Assembly: GCF_910577125.1 (NCBI RefSeq)
Contig: NZ_CAJTMN010000009.1
Span: 1-41,096 of the forward strand
Direction of reading: 5' to 3'
Origin: an uncultured Rikenella sp.
GTDB lineage: Bacteria > Bacteroidota > Bacteroidia > Bacteroidales > Rikenellaceae
Length of the DNA stretch: 41,096 bases
Of this stretch, positions 34,959 through 41,096 are shown piece after piece; position 1 is the stretch's first letter; every line of letters starts with the position of its first letter. The translations under genes and the position numbers were made by a program. The notes under the pieces are model-generated. The model saw only the letters and a list, made by a program, of their open reading frames with translations, was not told the DNA's origin and did no database searches.

Positions 34959-34976
34959 GGGTAAAGGGTTTTGTTC

Positions 34977-35003
34977 TGCGATTTTCGTGCCAAAATCGTG
35001 CCG
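34977..35003 (-). promoter_or_regulatory. Sigma-54 type promoter, two overlapping -24/-12 elements
   Basis: On the minus strand TGGCAC-GAAAA-TCGCA (34977-34992) matches the sigma-54 consensus TGGCAC-N5-TTGCA with one mismatch and the invariant GG-N10-GC. A second, overlapping element CGGCAC-GATTT-TGGCA (34988-35003) also has GG-N10-GC. They precede the permease start at 34958. Confidence 0.72.
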
Positions 35004-35058
35004 TTCGACGCAACTTTCTCGTTGTGAATATCTTATCGATGCGTTTCTGATCCCGCTG

Positions 35059-35097
35059 TGTCTAATTTTTTGACACCGACTGTCTAATTTTTGGACA
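35059..35097. promoter_or_regulatory. Two inverted-repeat activator sites (enhancers) for the permease gene
   Basis: Two 17-bp near-palindromes, TGTCTAATTTTTTGACA (35059-35075) and TGTCTAATTTTTGGACA (35081-35097), whose starts are exactly 22 bases apart (about two helical turns). They lie some 100-125 bases upstream of the predicted start, the usual range for NtrC-family activators of sigma-54. The regulator itself is not in the window. Confidence 0.7.
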
Positions 35098-35120
35098 ATT
35101 CCGCCCGGGCAGGCTGCTGT

Positions 35121-35939
35121 TTACAGCTCTGCGACGAAGCGTTCGACCAGGGCGCACATCCGCGGCGTCGCCTCCCGACCCGCTGCGATCACCTCGTCGT
35201 GCGTTAGCTTCACCCCCGTTCCCGTCAGCACGTTCGTGATCAGCGAGAGGCCGAATACCCGTACTCTGCGATGCCGTGCGGCGATCACCTCCGGCGTGGT
35301 GGACATCCCGACGGCATCGCCGCCGATCTGGCGGAAATAACGCACTTCGGCCGGGGTCTCGTAGCTCGGCCCGGTCGTCCCCACATAAACTCCCTGATGC
35401 AAGACCGCGCCCTGCGCTTCGGCCACCCGGCGGGCCTGGGCGATCAGCTGCCGGTCGTACGGTTCGCTCATGTCCGGAAACCGGACGCCCGCCTCGGGGT
35501 CGTTCGGCCCGATCAACGGGTTCGGTATCAGGTTGATGTGGTCTTCGATGGCCATCATGTCGCCCGCCGCGAAACCGGGGTTGAGGCCTCCCGCTGCGTT
35601 CGAGACGATCAGGGTGCCGATCCCCAGGTCGCACATCGCCTGCACGGGCAAGACCACCTCCCGGATCGGGTATCCCTCGTAGTAGTGCACCCGGCCCTCC
35701 ATGGCGATCACCCGCCGACCTCCCAGCATCCCGTAGATGAAGCGCCCTTTGTGTCCCTCGACGGTGGAGCGCGGGAAATCGGGTATCTCGCTGTAACTCA
35801 AGGCCGCTATGGTGTCGATGCGCTCGGTCAGCGCACCTAAGCCCGAGCCCAGCACGATGCCGGCTTCGGGTGAGGCGGAGGCGTTGATTCCCAGTCTATT
35901 CCGGATGAAGGACGTTGTATTTCTGATTCTCTCTGACAT
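35121..35939 (-). CDS. punA: Purine-nucleoside phosphorylase (class II, trimeric type)
   Basis: A 272-residue cytoplasmic enzyme of purine salvage that splits inosine and guanosine with phosphate into base and ribose-1-phosphate. GIVLGSGLGAL (phosphate-binding), GHKGRFIYGMLGGRRVIAMEGRVHYYEGY, the VSNAAGGLNP region and VGMSTTPEVIAARH are the class hallmarks. The length is normal. The start overlaps lpxK by 44 bases, and the gene is last in the direction sppA-lpxK-punA, an order I recall from several Bacteroidetes. A shorter start is not supported, since the first helix is conserved. Confidence 0.94.
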   Translation of the reverse strand: MSERIRNTTSFIRNRLGINASASPEAGIVLGSGLGALTERIDTIAALSYSEIPDFPRSTVEGHKGRFIYGMLGGRRVIAMEGRVHYYEGYPIREVVLPVQAMCDLGIGTLIVSNAAGGLNPGFAAGDMMAIEDHINLIPNPLIGPNDPEAGVRFPDMSEPYDRQLIAQARRVAEAQGAVLHQGVYVGTTGPSYETPAEVRYFRQIGGDAVGMSTTPEVIAARHRRVRVFGLSLITNVLTGTGVKLTHDEVIAAGREATPRMCALVERFVAEL

Positions 35940-36978
35940 ATTGTTCCAGTTGTCGGCGGAAGTCGGACTCCCGGTTTTCCAAAAATTCCACGCGGATGGA
36001 GACGTAGTAGAGTCTCCGCTTGAAGTCGTCGCTGATTTTGCGGCTGTTCATGAGCCGGACGGCGTCTTTCTCGGTCACCACCACGACGGTCTCGGGCGGA
36101 CAGCCGGCCAGAGCCTCTTCCGCGGCGTGTATGTCCTTCATCTTGAAGGTGTAGTGGTCGCGGAAGACGAAGGTCTGCCGCAGGTCGTAGCGGGCTTCGA
36201 GCCCGGCCAGAAAACGGGTCGGGTTGGCGATCCCGACCATGGCGATCACGGGCGTCCGCTCCGGGAGGGTAGCCGGCTGGTTGTAAGAGGGATAGAGCGG
36301 TTTAGGAGGCTCCGAGACCATCCGGGTGAAGTAGAGGCTCTGGTAGGGATAGAGGTCGAGGTTCTTGCTGACGATCCGGTAGTCGAGGGGTTTCATCTCC
36401 TCGGGACACTTGGTGACGATCACTATCTGAGCCCGAGAGAGTTGCGCCGGACGGTCGCGCAGCCGTCCGAGGGGCAGCATGCGGTCTTCGTAGACGGGGT
36501 TGTGGTAGTCCATCAGGACGATGTTGACCCAGGGCTCGACGTAGCGGTGCTGGAAGGCGTCGTCCAATATAATCAGGTTCACCTCCGGATGGGCTTCGCG
36601 CAGCCGCTCGATCCCTTCGACGCGTCGTTCGCAGACGGCGACGGGGATGTGGGGGTACTTGAGTTTGATCTGTTTGGGTTCGTCGCCGACTTTCTTGAAG
36701 GAGCTGGTCACTGTGGCGAGCAGGAAACCTTTGGTCTTCCGTTTGTAGCCGCGCGAGAGGACGGCGACGTGGAATTCGCTGTCGAGCAGCTCGATGAGGC
36801 GTTCGGTGTGGGGGGTCTTGCCGGTGCCGCCGACGGTGAGGTTCCCCACGCAGATGATGGGGATGTCGAATTCGCGGCTCTTCAGCACGCCCCAGTCGAA
36901 CAGCCGGTGGCGGATGTCGATCACGCCGCCGTAGAGCCAGGCCAACGGGGCGGAGAGTATGGTTCCGAGCAGTTTCAA
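35896..36978 (-). CDS. lpxK: Tetraacyldisaccharide 4'-kinase
   Basis: A 360-residue membrane-bound kinase that phosphorylates the 4' position of the lipid A precursor at the inner face of the membrane. A hydrophobic N-terminus (LLGTILSAPLAWLYGGVIDI) anchors it. The P-loop VGGTGKTP (49-56) follows the family motif, and LDDAFQHRYV contains the conserved acidic DDAFQHR. The start codon is TTG at 36976-36978; no ATG fits the conserved start. A gap of 199 bases with 21-bp repeats separates it from sppA. Its presence indicates that the organism makes lipid A and so an outer membrane that could carry the glycan encoded nearby. Confidence 0.94.
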   Translation of the reverse strand: MKLLGTILSAPLAWLYGGVIDIRHRLFDWGVLKSREFDIPIICVGNLTVGGTGKTPHTERLIELLDSEFHVAVLSRGYKRKTKGFLLATVTSSFKKVGDEPKQIKLKYPHIPVAVCERRVEGIERLREAHPEVNLIILDDAFQHRYVEPWVNIVLMDYHNPVYEDRMLPLGRLRDRPAQLSRAQIVIVTKCPEEMKPLDYRIVSKNLDLYPYQSLYFTRMVSEPPKPLYPSYNQPATLPERTPVIAMVGIANPTRFLAGLEARYDLRQTFVFRDHYTFKMKDIHAAEEALAGCPPETVVVVTEKDAVRLMNSRKISDDFKRRLYYVSIRVEFLENRESDFRRQLEQYVRENQKYNVLHPE

Positions 36979-37038
36979 GGTGTTATCGTGTTGGTTCGGT
37001 TTCGGGTCGGGGGTGTCAGATGCGGTTATAGTTTAAAC

Positions 37039-37122
37039 AATGTTGCAAGATTTATACGGAATGATGTAATATTTAAATAAAATGATGCAATGTTTAAACG
37101 AGATGTTGCAATCGGATTGTAA
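37039..37122. repeat. Four 21-bp imperfect tandem repeats between sppA and lpxK
   Basis: Units start at 37039, 37060, 37081 and 37102, exactly 21 bases apart. The shared core is AATGATGCAAT-TTTAAA. GTTTAAAC palindromes lie at 37031 and 37092. The stretch is AT-rich inside very GC-rich DNA. A protein-binding site array is possible; no function is known. Confidence 0.6.
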
Positions 37123-37177
37123 CATGCGGGGCTGGGCGGGTGTGGGGGATATGGGATGGGGTGTGGCATGGGGTGGT

Positions 37178-39034
37178 TCAGTATTGCCATTCGAGGGTGA
37201 AGGGCATGTCGGCCCGGATGCCGCTCTCGGGCAGCAGGGGCCGGAGGTGTTCCAGTTCGCGGTCGAGCTGTCGGGAGCCGGCGGCGGGGGTGCCGCTGCG
37301 GAGGCCGAGGCGGGTGACGATGCTGCCGCTCAGCGACCCCAGAAGGGTGACGAAGGTGGGTTCTTCGGGTTCGGGGTATTGCCGGAGGGTGTAGTCGCTT
37401 TCGGAGAGGCCGGCTTGCTGGACGGCGAGCCGGATGGCGTCGCGCAGGCTGCCGGTGGCGTCGGCCAGGTGGTTCTCGGTGGCCTGGAGGCCGGTCCAGA
37501 CGCGGCCGCCGGCGAGGGTGTCGACGGTGTCGATGCCGAGCCGGCGCCCTTGGGCGACGATGTCGATGAAGCGGGTGTAGACGCTGTCGACGCCGTTCTG
37601 GATATAAAGCCGTTCGGCGGGGCTCAGGGGACGGAAGGGGTTGCCCATGTCGGCGCCGGGGGCGGTGCGGACGCCGTCGGAGGTGATGCCGAGGTGGCGG
37701 GAGGCGCCTTCCTGGAGGTTCACGACCAGACCGAAGACGCCGATGGAGCCGGTCAGGGTGGTGGGGGCGGTGAGGATGTAGTCGGCGCCGCAGCTCAGGT
37801 AGTAGCCGCCGGAGGCGGCGTAGTCGCCCATGGAGACGATGACGGGTTTGTCGGATTCGTGCAGCAGGCGGACTTCGCGCCAGATGATTTCGGAGGCGAG
37901 GGCGCTCCCGCCGGGGCTGTTGACGCGCAGGACGACGGCGTGGATGTCGGGGTCGCGGCGAATCTCGCCGAGGGTCTCGGCGAGGGTGTTGCCGACGATC
38001 TGTTCGTCCCGGTCGCCGGCGTCGACGATGTCGCCGGAGGCGTAGACGAGGGCGATTTCGTGGTCGGAGTTCGGGTCGCCGAGGAGGTCTGCGGAGAGGG
38101 TGCGCCGGCGGACGGCTTCACTGCCGCGGTAGTCGGCGAGGGGGATGAGGTGCGGGTCGGTCTCGTCGTCGGTGTTGTGGCTCAGGAGGTTGAGCCGGTC
38201 GCGAAGCTGGTCGCGGTAGAGGAGGCTGTCGACGAAGCCGAGCCGGAGGGCGTCCAGGGGGGTGGCGACGGCGAGCCGGTCGGCATAGGCTTGCAGGCTG
38301 TCGGGGCTCAGCTCCCGGGCGCGGGCGATCTCTTGGCACAGGTAGTCCCAGGTGGAGTGGGTGATGGAGGTGAGTTGCTGGCGGTTTTCGTCGCTCAGGC
38401 GGTCGAGGATGAGGGGCTCGCCGGCGCCTTTGAAGCGGCCGTGGCGGATCAGGTCGACGCGGATGCCGAGTTTGTCGAGGAGGCCTTTGTAAAACAGAAC
38501 GTTGGCGGAGAGCCCTTCCCAGCTCAGCCCGCCCTGGGGGTGGAGGTAGATTTGGTCGCTGACGGTGGCGAGGTAGTAGCTGCCTTGGGAGTAGACGTCG
38601 GCGTAGGAGATGATGAATTTGCCGCTCTCGCGGAAGTCGGACAGGGCCTGACGCAGTTCGTACAGGGTCGAAAGGGTGGTGGGAAGGGCCAGGGGCATCT
38701 CCAGGTAGATGCCGTCGATGCCGGGGTCGGCGGCGGCGAGCTCGATCCGGCTCACGGCGTCGAGCAGGGTGGTCTGGTTCCGGAAGCTGAGGGCGCTGTA
38801 GTCGAACAGGGCGAGGGCGTTCTCGACGGGTTTGTCGGTGATGGGCTGGGCGAGGTCGATGTGCAGGATGCTGTGGGGCTGCAGATTGCCGCTCCCGCGC
38901 TGGCTGTGCGACCCGGAGGAGCTGAGCACGCTGAGGAGCCCGGCGAACACGAAAAGGCTGAAGATGAAAAAGAGGATCCCGCTCACGAAGATGGCGAGCA
39001 GGCTGGCGAAAAAGGTCTTGAAGAAGGTGTTCAT
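37178..39034 (-). CDS. sppA: Signal peptide peptidase SppA, 67K type
   Basis: A 618-residue inner-membrane serine protease that degrades cleaved signal peptides. One membrane segment lies at about 10-38. Two tandem S49 domains follow. The first carries Lys202 in RHGRFKGAGEP, and the second Ser408 in SMGDYAASGGYYL, matching the Lys209/Ser409 pair of the E. coli enzyme. RVNSPGGSALASEIIW is the typical oxyanion region. The gene has an extreme GC bias at third positions, so that a long open frame appears on the opposite strand. It leads the run sppA-lpxK-punA. Confidence 0.94.
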   Translation of the reverse strand: MNTFFKTFFASLLAIFVSGILFFIFSLFVFAGLLSVLSSSGSHSQRGSGNLQPHSILHIDLAQPITDKPVENALALFDYSALSFRNQTTLLDAVSRIELAAADPGIDGIYLEMPLALPTTLSTLYELRQALSDFRESGKFIISYADVYSQGSYYLATVSDQIYLHPQGGLSWEGLSANVLFYKGLLDKLGIRVDLIRHGRFKGAGEPLILDRLSDENRQQLTSITHSTWDYLCQEIARARELSPDSLQAYADRLAVATPLDALRLGFVDSLLYRDQLRDRLNLLSHNTDDETDPHLIPLADYRGSEAVRRRTLSADLLGDPNSDHEIALVYASGDIVDAGDRDEQIVGNTLAETLGEIRRDPDIHAVVLRVNSPGGSALASEIIWREVRLLHESDKPVIVSMGDYAASGGYYLSCGADYILTAPTTLTGSIGVFGLVVNLQEGASRHLGITSDGVRTAPGADMGNPFRPLSPAERLYIQNGVDSVYTRFIDIVAQGRRLGIDTVDTLAGGRVWTGLQATENHLADATGSLRDAIRLAVQQAGLSESDYTLRQYPEPEEPTFVTLLGSLSGSIVTRLGLRSGTPAAGSRQLDRELEHLRPLLPESGIRADMPFTLEWQY

Positions 39035-39128
39035 CGGTATGTCTCTGACTTATTGCTGTATATCGTGTGTGTACGGGTGGGCCGAGCGGTTTTTTATGAA
39101 CTGCAAGAGTGGGGGTTGGTCTGTCGGT

Positions 39129-39415
39129 TTCGGCCTGTCGCCCATCCTCCCGAAGCCGCTACGCGGCTTGGGCGACGAGGCCGGCGGTTCTATGGGCCGC
39201 AACAGTTTGGCAAGCCGTCTGTCGTGTTCGGGCGGCGCGCTCCGGGGGTGGGCCGAAGGCCCAGCGCGCAAACCTGGCGATTCCGCAGGAATCGCGCTAC
39301 TCATTCTCAAAGTACATTTCGTAACGCCCGTAGCAGTCCGGCGCCAGCGGAGGGGGTAACGAGCTCCGTCGAGTTGCAGCCCTCCGCCTGCCGGGGCGTC
39401 GGACTGCGCGACCCT
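39129..39415 (+). repeat. Left arm of large inverted repeat flanking ssb
   Basis: The core 39129-39339 (211 bases) matches the reverse complement of 40546-40756 at about nine in ten positions by eye. A further 33 bases (39383-39415) match 40513-40545. The left arm has 43 extra bases (39340-39382) between the two parts. It contains short hairpins such as AAGCCGC-TAC-GCGGCTT and GCGATTCC-GCA-GGAATCGC. Confidence 0.88.
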
Positions 39416-39449
39416 GGCGGGGCGCAGGGTTGCGAACTTGGTTTTATCC

Positions 39450-39647
39450 GCGCGCCTGGGCGATTCATTCTGTTTCGGCTCATCGCCGAAACAGTTGAAT
39501 CGCCTTTCAAGGCGTGGCGCGCGGTTCGAGCTTTGCCCCGTTCTTCGTTCGCGCGCCTTACGCGATTCCGTCTATTTTGACTCACCGTCAAAATAGAAAA
39601 TCGCTTCTTTAGGCGGCGGCGCGCGTCGAGCTTTGTCCCGCCTCGAA
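39450..39647 (+). repeat. Two tandem nested-hairpin units of about 101 bases
   Basis: Unit 1 starts at 39450 and unit 2 at 39551. Both read GCGCGCCT, then GCGATT, an inner hairpin, an ATCGC return arm, a GGCG string, GGCGCGCG and TCGAGCTTTG-CCC. The inner hairpins differ completely: CTGTTTCGGC against GCCGAAACAG in unit 1 and TCTATTTTGAC against GTCAAAATAGA in unit 2. Confidence 0.8.
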
Positions 39648-39649
39648 CC

Positions 39650-39673
39650 GTACCTTTCTTGAAAGAAAGGTAC
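39650..39673. repeat. Perfect 10-bp inverted repeat with TGAA loop
   Basis: GTACCTTTCT (39650-39659), TGAA, AGAAAGGTAC (39664-39673). There is no T-tract after it, so it is not a typical terminator. It directly follows the second nested-hairpin unit. Confidence 0.75.
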
Positions 39674-39917
39674 CCAAAGAACTTTTAGTTAGCTACGCTA
39701 CTCCTTAGGCTCCGCAGTCCTTAATTTTTCGCGTATCTTCGCTCTGTAGGTCTCGGTCTTGCTCCCGTTGTGCGAACGCCGAAAACACGAAAAAGGTCAA
39801 TTTCGGCTAAGATACGCTTTTTTCCAAAGAAACGGATGCGAGGTCGCCGGAAATTCGTTATCTTGGGAGCGCACAGAAAAATATCGAGACAGAAAAATAA
39901 CTCAATACGGAGTATCT

Positions 39918-40367
39918 ATGATCAATAAAGTCATCCTGATCGGACATGTGGGCGCTGAACCGGAGGTCAGGGCGCTCGAAACGGGAAACAAAATGGCAAA
40001 GGTGAGGCTCGCTACGACGGAGCGGATCTATAATGCGGCGACGGGTGAAAAACGGGAACACACGGAGTGGCATACGGTGGTTTTGTGGCGCGGGCAGGCG
40101 GATTTTGCGGAAAAATATATCCGGAAGGGGTGTCAGATCTATGTGGAGGGTAAAATCCGGTCGAGGGAGTGGACGGAGGAGGCGACGGGAAATAAACGGT
40201 ATGCGGTGGAGATTCTGGCGGAGGAGGTGCGGTTGTTGGGCGGGGGACGGAGGAACGAGGGGGCGGCTGGAGGCGACAGGCGGCAGGGGGAACGGCCGGG
40301 CGGGGTGGAACAAGGCGGCGAGGGGGTGCCGGGGCTGTCGAAGGATGCGAGCGATTTGCCTTTTTGA
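39918..40367 (+). CDS. ssb: Single-stranded DNA-binding protein
   Basis: A 149-residue OB-fold protein that coats single-stranded DNA in replication, repair and recombination. The start MINKVILIGHVGAEPEVRAL, the TERIYN and TEWHTVVLW strands and IYVEGKIRSREW are typical. A flexible Gly/Arg-rich tail (about 105-140) leads to the acidic tip DASDLPF that binds partner proteins. The frame is open upstream to 39759, but the family start is the ATG at 39918. The gene stands alone between inverted repeat arms. The upstream TATCTTGG (39859-39866) is a weak promoter candidate. Confidence 0.96.
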   Translation: MINKVILIGHVGAEPEVRALETGNKMAKVRLATTERIYNAATGEKREHTEWHTVVLWRGQADFAEKYIRKGCQIYVEGKIRSREWTEEATGNKRYAVEILAEEVRLLGGGRRNEGAAGGDRRQGERPGGVEQGGEGVPGLSKDASDLPF

Positions 40368-40503
40368 GGATGCCCGGAGCCTAAAGCGCGCGGACGAAGA
40401 ACGAGGGTATAGGTTGCCAGCGTTCGAGTGCCGAAGGCACCGGCGGAGCGACAGCGGAGCCGCAGTGAGGCGGACACGGGGCCGAGAATTTGGTCGAGCT
40501 CTT

Positions 40504-40520
40504 GCGACCCGTAGGGTCGC
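40504..40520. repeat. 17-bp hairpin, GCGACYC family, copy 1
   Basis: GCGACCC-GTA-GGGTCGC, preceded by CTCTT. Copy 2 (40805-40821) has the same context with changed stem bases that still pair. Confidence 0.75.
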
Positions 40521-40756
40521 GCAGTCCGACGCCCCGGCAGGCGGAGGACTGCTACGGGCGTTACGAAATGTATTTTGAAAATGAGTAGCGCGATTCCTGC
40601 GGAATCGCCGGGCCTGCGCGCTGGGCCTTTGGCCCACCCGGGGAGCGCGCCGCCCGAACACGACAGACGGCTTGCCAAACTGTTGCGGTTCGGAGAACCG
40701 CCGGCCTCGTCGCCCAAGCCGCGTAGCGGCTTCGGGGGAATGGGCGACAGGCCGAA
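40513..40756 (-). repeat. Right arm of large inverted repeat flanking ssb
   Basis: Reverse complement of the left arm (39129-39339 plus 39383-39415), continuous here without the 43-base insert. Internal hairpins are GCGATTCC-TGC-GGAATCGC (40590-40608), TGGGCC-TTT-GGCCCA (40622-40636), GCGGTTC-GGA-GAACCGC (40685-40701) and AAGCCGC-GTA-GCGGCTT (40716-40732). Confidence 0.88.
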
Positions 40757-40804
40757 TGGGGCGGAGGATTTGGCTGTGTAAGTTGTGGGTAGGGCGATGC
40801 TCTT

Positions 40805-40821
40805 GCGACTCGAAGAGTCGC
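40805..40821. repeat. 17-bp hairpin, GCGACYC family, copy 2
   Basis: GCGACTC-GAA-GAGTCGC, preceded by CTCTT. Compared with copy 1, one C-G pair has become T-A on both sides of the stem. Confidence 0.75.
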
Positions 40822-40987
40822 GCGGGCCGGACGCCTCCCCCCGGGAGGCCCGCAACACGCCGCTCCCGCGTCGAGCATTGCGGTCACTCCCGGGCGTCCG
40901 ACCGCATAAAGAAAGTCAGGTTCTAAGGTAGCGACTACTAGTAAAAGACGCAGTGCCTTCCTCCTGCCGGGGTGGCTTTCGGCCCGC

Positions 40988-41004
40988 GCGACCCTGCGGG
41001 TCGC
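40988..41004. repeat. 17-bp hairpin, GCGACYC family, copy 3
   Basis: GCGACCC-TGC-GGGTCGC. Same 7-3-7 structure as copies 1 and 2 with a different loop. Confidence 0.72.
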
Positions 41005-41039
41005 AGGGCTTCGGCCGATATTTAGGGCAGTGCTTACCC

Positions 41040-41096
41040 TCCGCGCGCCTTGGGAAATCCAGTCAAAACGTGCCAGCACATTTTGACGATTTCCCT
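41040..41096. repeat. Nested hairpin unit cut by the window end
   Basis: A GCGCGCCTTGG string (41042-41052) is followed by GGGAAATC against GATTTCCC, then GTCAAAA against TTTTGAC and GTGC against GCAC. The layout and the opening string match the units at 39450 and 39551. The right border lies at the end of the window. Confidence 0.65.

Larger units (their letters stand above)
39035..39917. other. Gene-free, hairpin-rich spacer between sppA and ssb
   Basis: No gene with credible codon use is seen in these 883 bases. Both strands are open over long distances only because of GC bias. The spacer holds the left arm of the inverted repeat around ssb (39129-39415), two nested hairpin units (39450-39647), a perfect 10-bp hairpin with TGAA loop (39650-39673) and, near the end, a weak promoter-like TATCTTGG (39859-39866) before ssb. 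Confidence 0.7.
40368..41096. other. Gene-free, hairpin-rich right edge
   Basis: No credible gene is present in these 729 bases. The stretch contains the right arm of the inverted repeat (40513-40756), at least six short perfect hairpins with three-base loops, and a longer hairpin at the very end. It may continue beyond the window. Confidence 0.7.

Noticed and set aside
35809..37080. A 423-codon open frame on the plus strand opposite lpxK and the start of punA
   Set aside because: A low-complexity translation and overlap with two well-supported genes.
37082..39580. An 832-codon open frame on the plus strand opposite sppA
   Set aside because: It consists mostly of Gly, Ala, Val, Asp and Glu from the GC bias of sppA codons, shows no domain, and sppA on the other strand is complete with its catalytic residues.
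39650..39673. The 10-bp hairpin as a rho-independent terminator
   Set aside because: No T-tract follows on either strand and no gene ends close by.
39129..40756. The inverted repeats around ssb as ends of an insertion sequence or transposon
   Set aside because: There is no transposase frame between or beside the arms, no target-site duplication was noticed, and the only gene inside is a normal ssb. It is listed as an unexplained repeat instead.
39450..41096. The repeated hairpins as a CRISPR array
   Set aside because: Units are few, about 101 bases long and contain self-complementary cores; there is no regular short repeat with unique spacers and no cas gene.

Overview
The window looks like a chromosomal piece of a GC-rich member of the Bacteroidales, most likely Alistipes or a close relative in Rikenellaceae. 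Evidence: promoters of the Bacteroidetes type (TTTG, 19 bases, TAnnTTTG), few Shine-Dalgarno sequences, a long three-domain IspG, a cysteine-free Mrp homologue, a DUF4251-like exported protein and the gene order sppA-lpxK-punA. The genus is an inference.

Layout. Positions 1-5.5 kb hold housekeeping genes: a small exported protein, a convergent TonB-like protein, tRNA-Ala(GGC) with its own promoter, then ispG, an mrp-like P-loop ATPase and an AAA/ABC-type ATPase. From 32.9 kb down to 5.6 kb, all on the minus strand, lies a 27-kb surface-glycan locus of 28 genes, mostly with 4-base overlaps or tiny gaps. Its upstream half (32.9-18.4 kb) makes and probably decorates a CMP-activated nonulosonic acid of the legionaminic type: legC, an FkbH-like protein, an acyl carrier protein, a GNAT-like protein, a polysaccharide deacetylase, a neuD-like acetyltransferase, neuB, neuC, a CBS-nucleotidyltransferase (PtmE-like), a CMP-sugar synthetase (PtmB-like), a class III aminotransferase, a PtmA-like dehydrogenase, an unrecognised probable glycosyltransferase and a Wzx flippase. 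The downstream half (18.3-5.6 kb) starts behind a second promoter. It holds a CDP-6-deoxyhexose branch (rfbF, rfbG, a 3,5-epimerase-like protein, a reductase), five glycosyltransferases, a serine acetyltransferase-like protein, a Wzy/EpsG-like polymerase, further SDR enzymes and, as the very last gene, the legB-type 4,6-dehydratase needed by the first half. Together these genes could make, flip and polymerise a repeat unit containing a nonulosonic acid and a CDP-derived deoxyhexose. No initiating phosphosugar transferase, chain-length regulator, outer-membrane exporter or ligase is present in the window.

Positions 33-39 kb return to housekeeping genes: a MacB/FtsX-type permease broken by an internal deletion but still preceded by an apparently intact sigma-54 promoter and two activator-type operator sites, then punA, lpxK and sppA in one operon direction.

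The last 2 kb hold ssb between two inverted copies of a repeat of about 250 bases, inside long gene-free stretches full of short perfect hairpins. No transposase, integrase, CRISPR array or rRNA gene was seen. The least described parts are the nonulosonate decoration module with its probable transferase, the sigma-54 control region and the hairpin-rich repeats around ssb.
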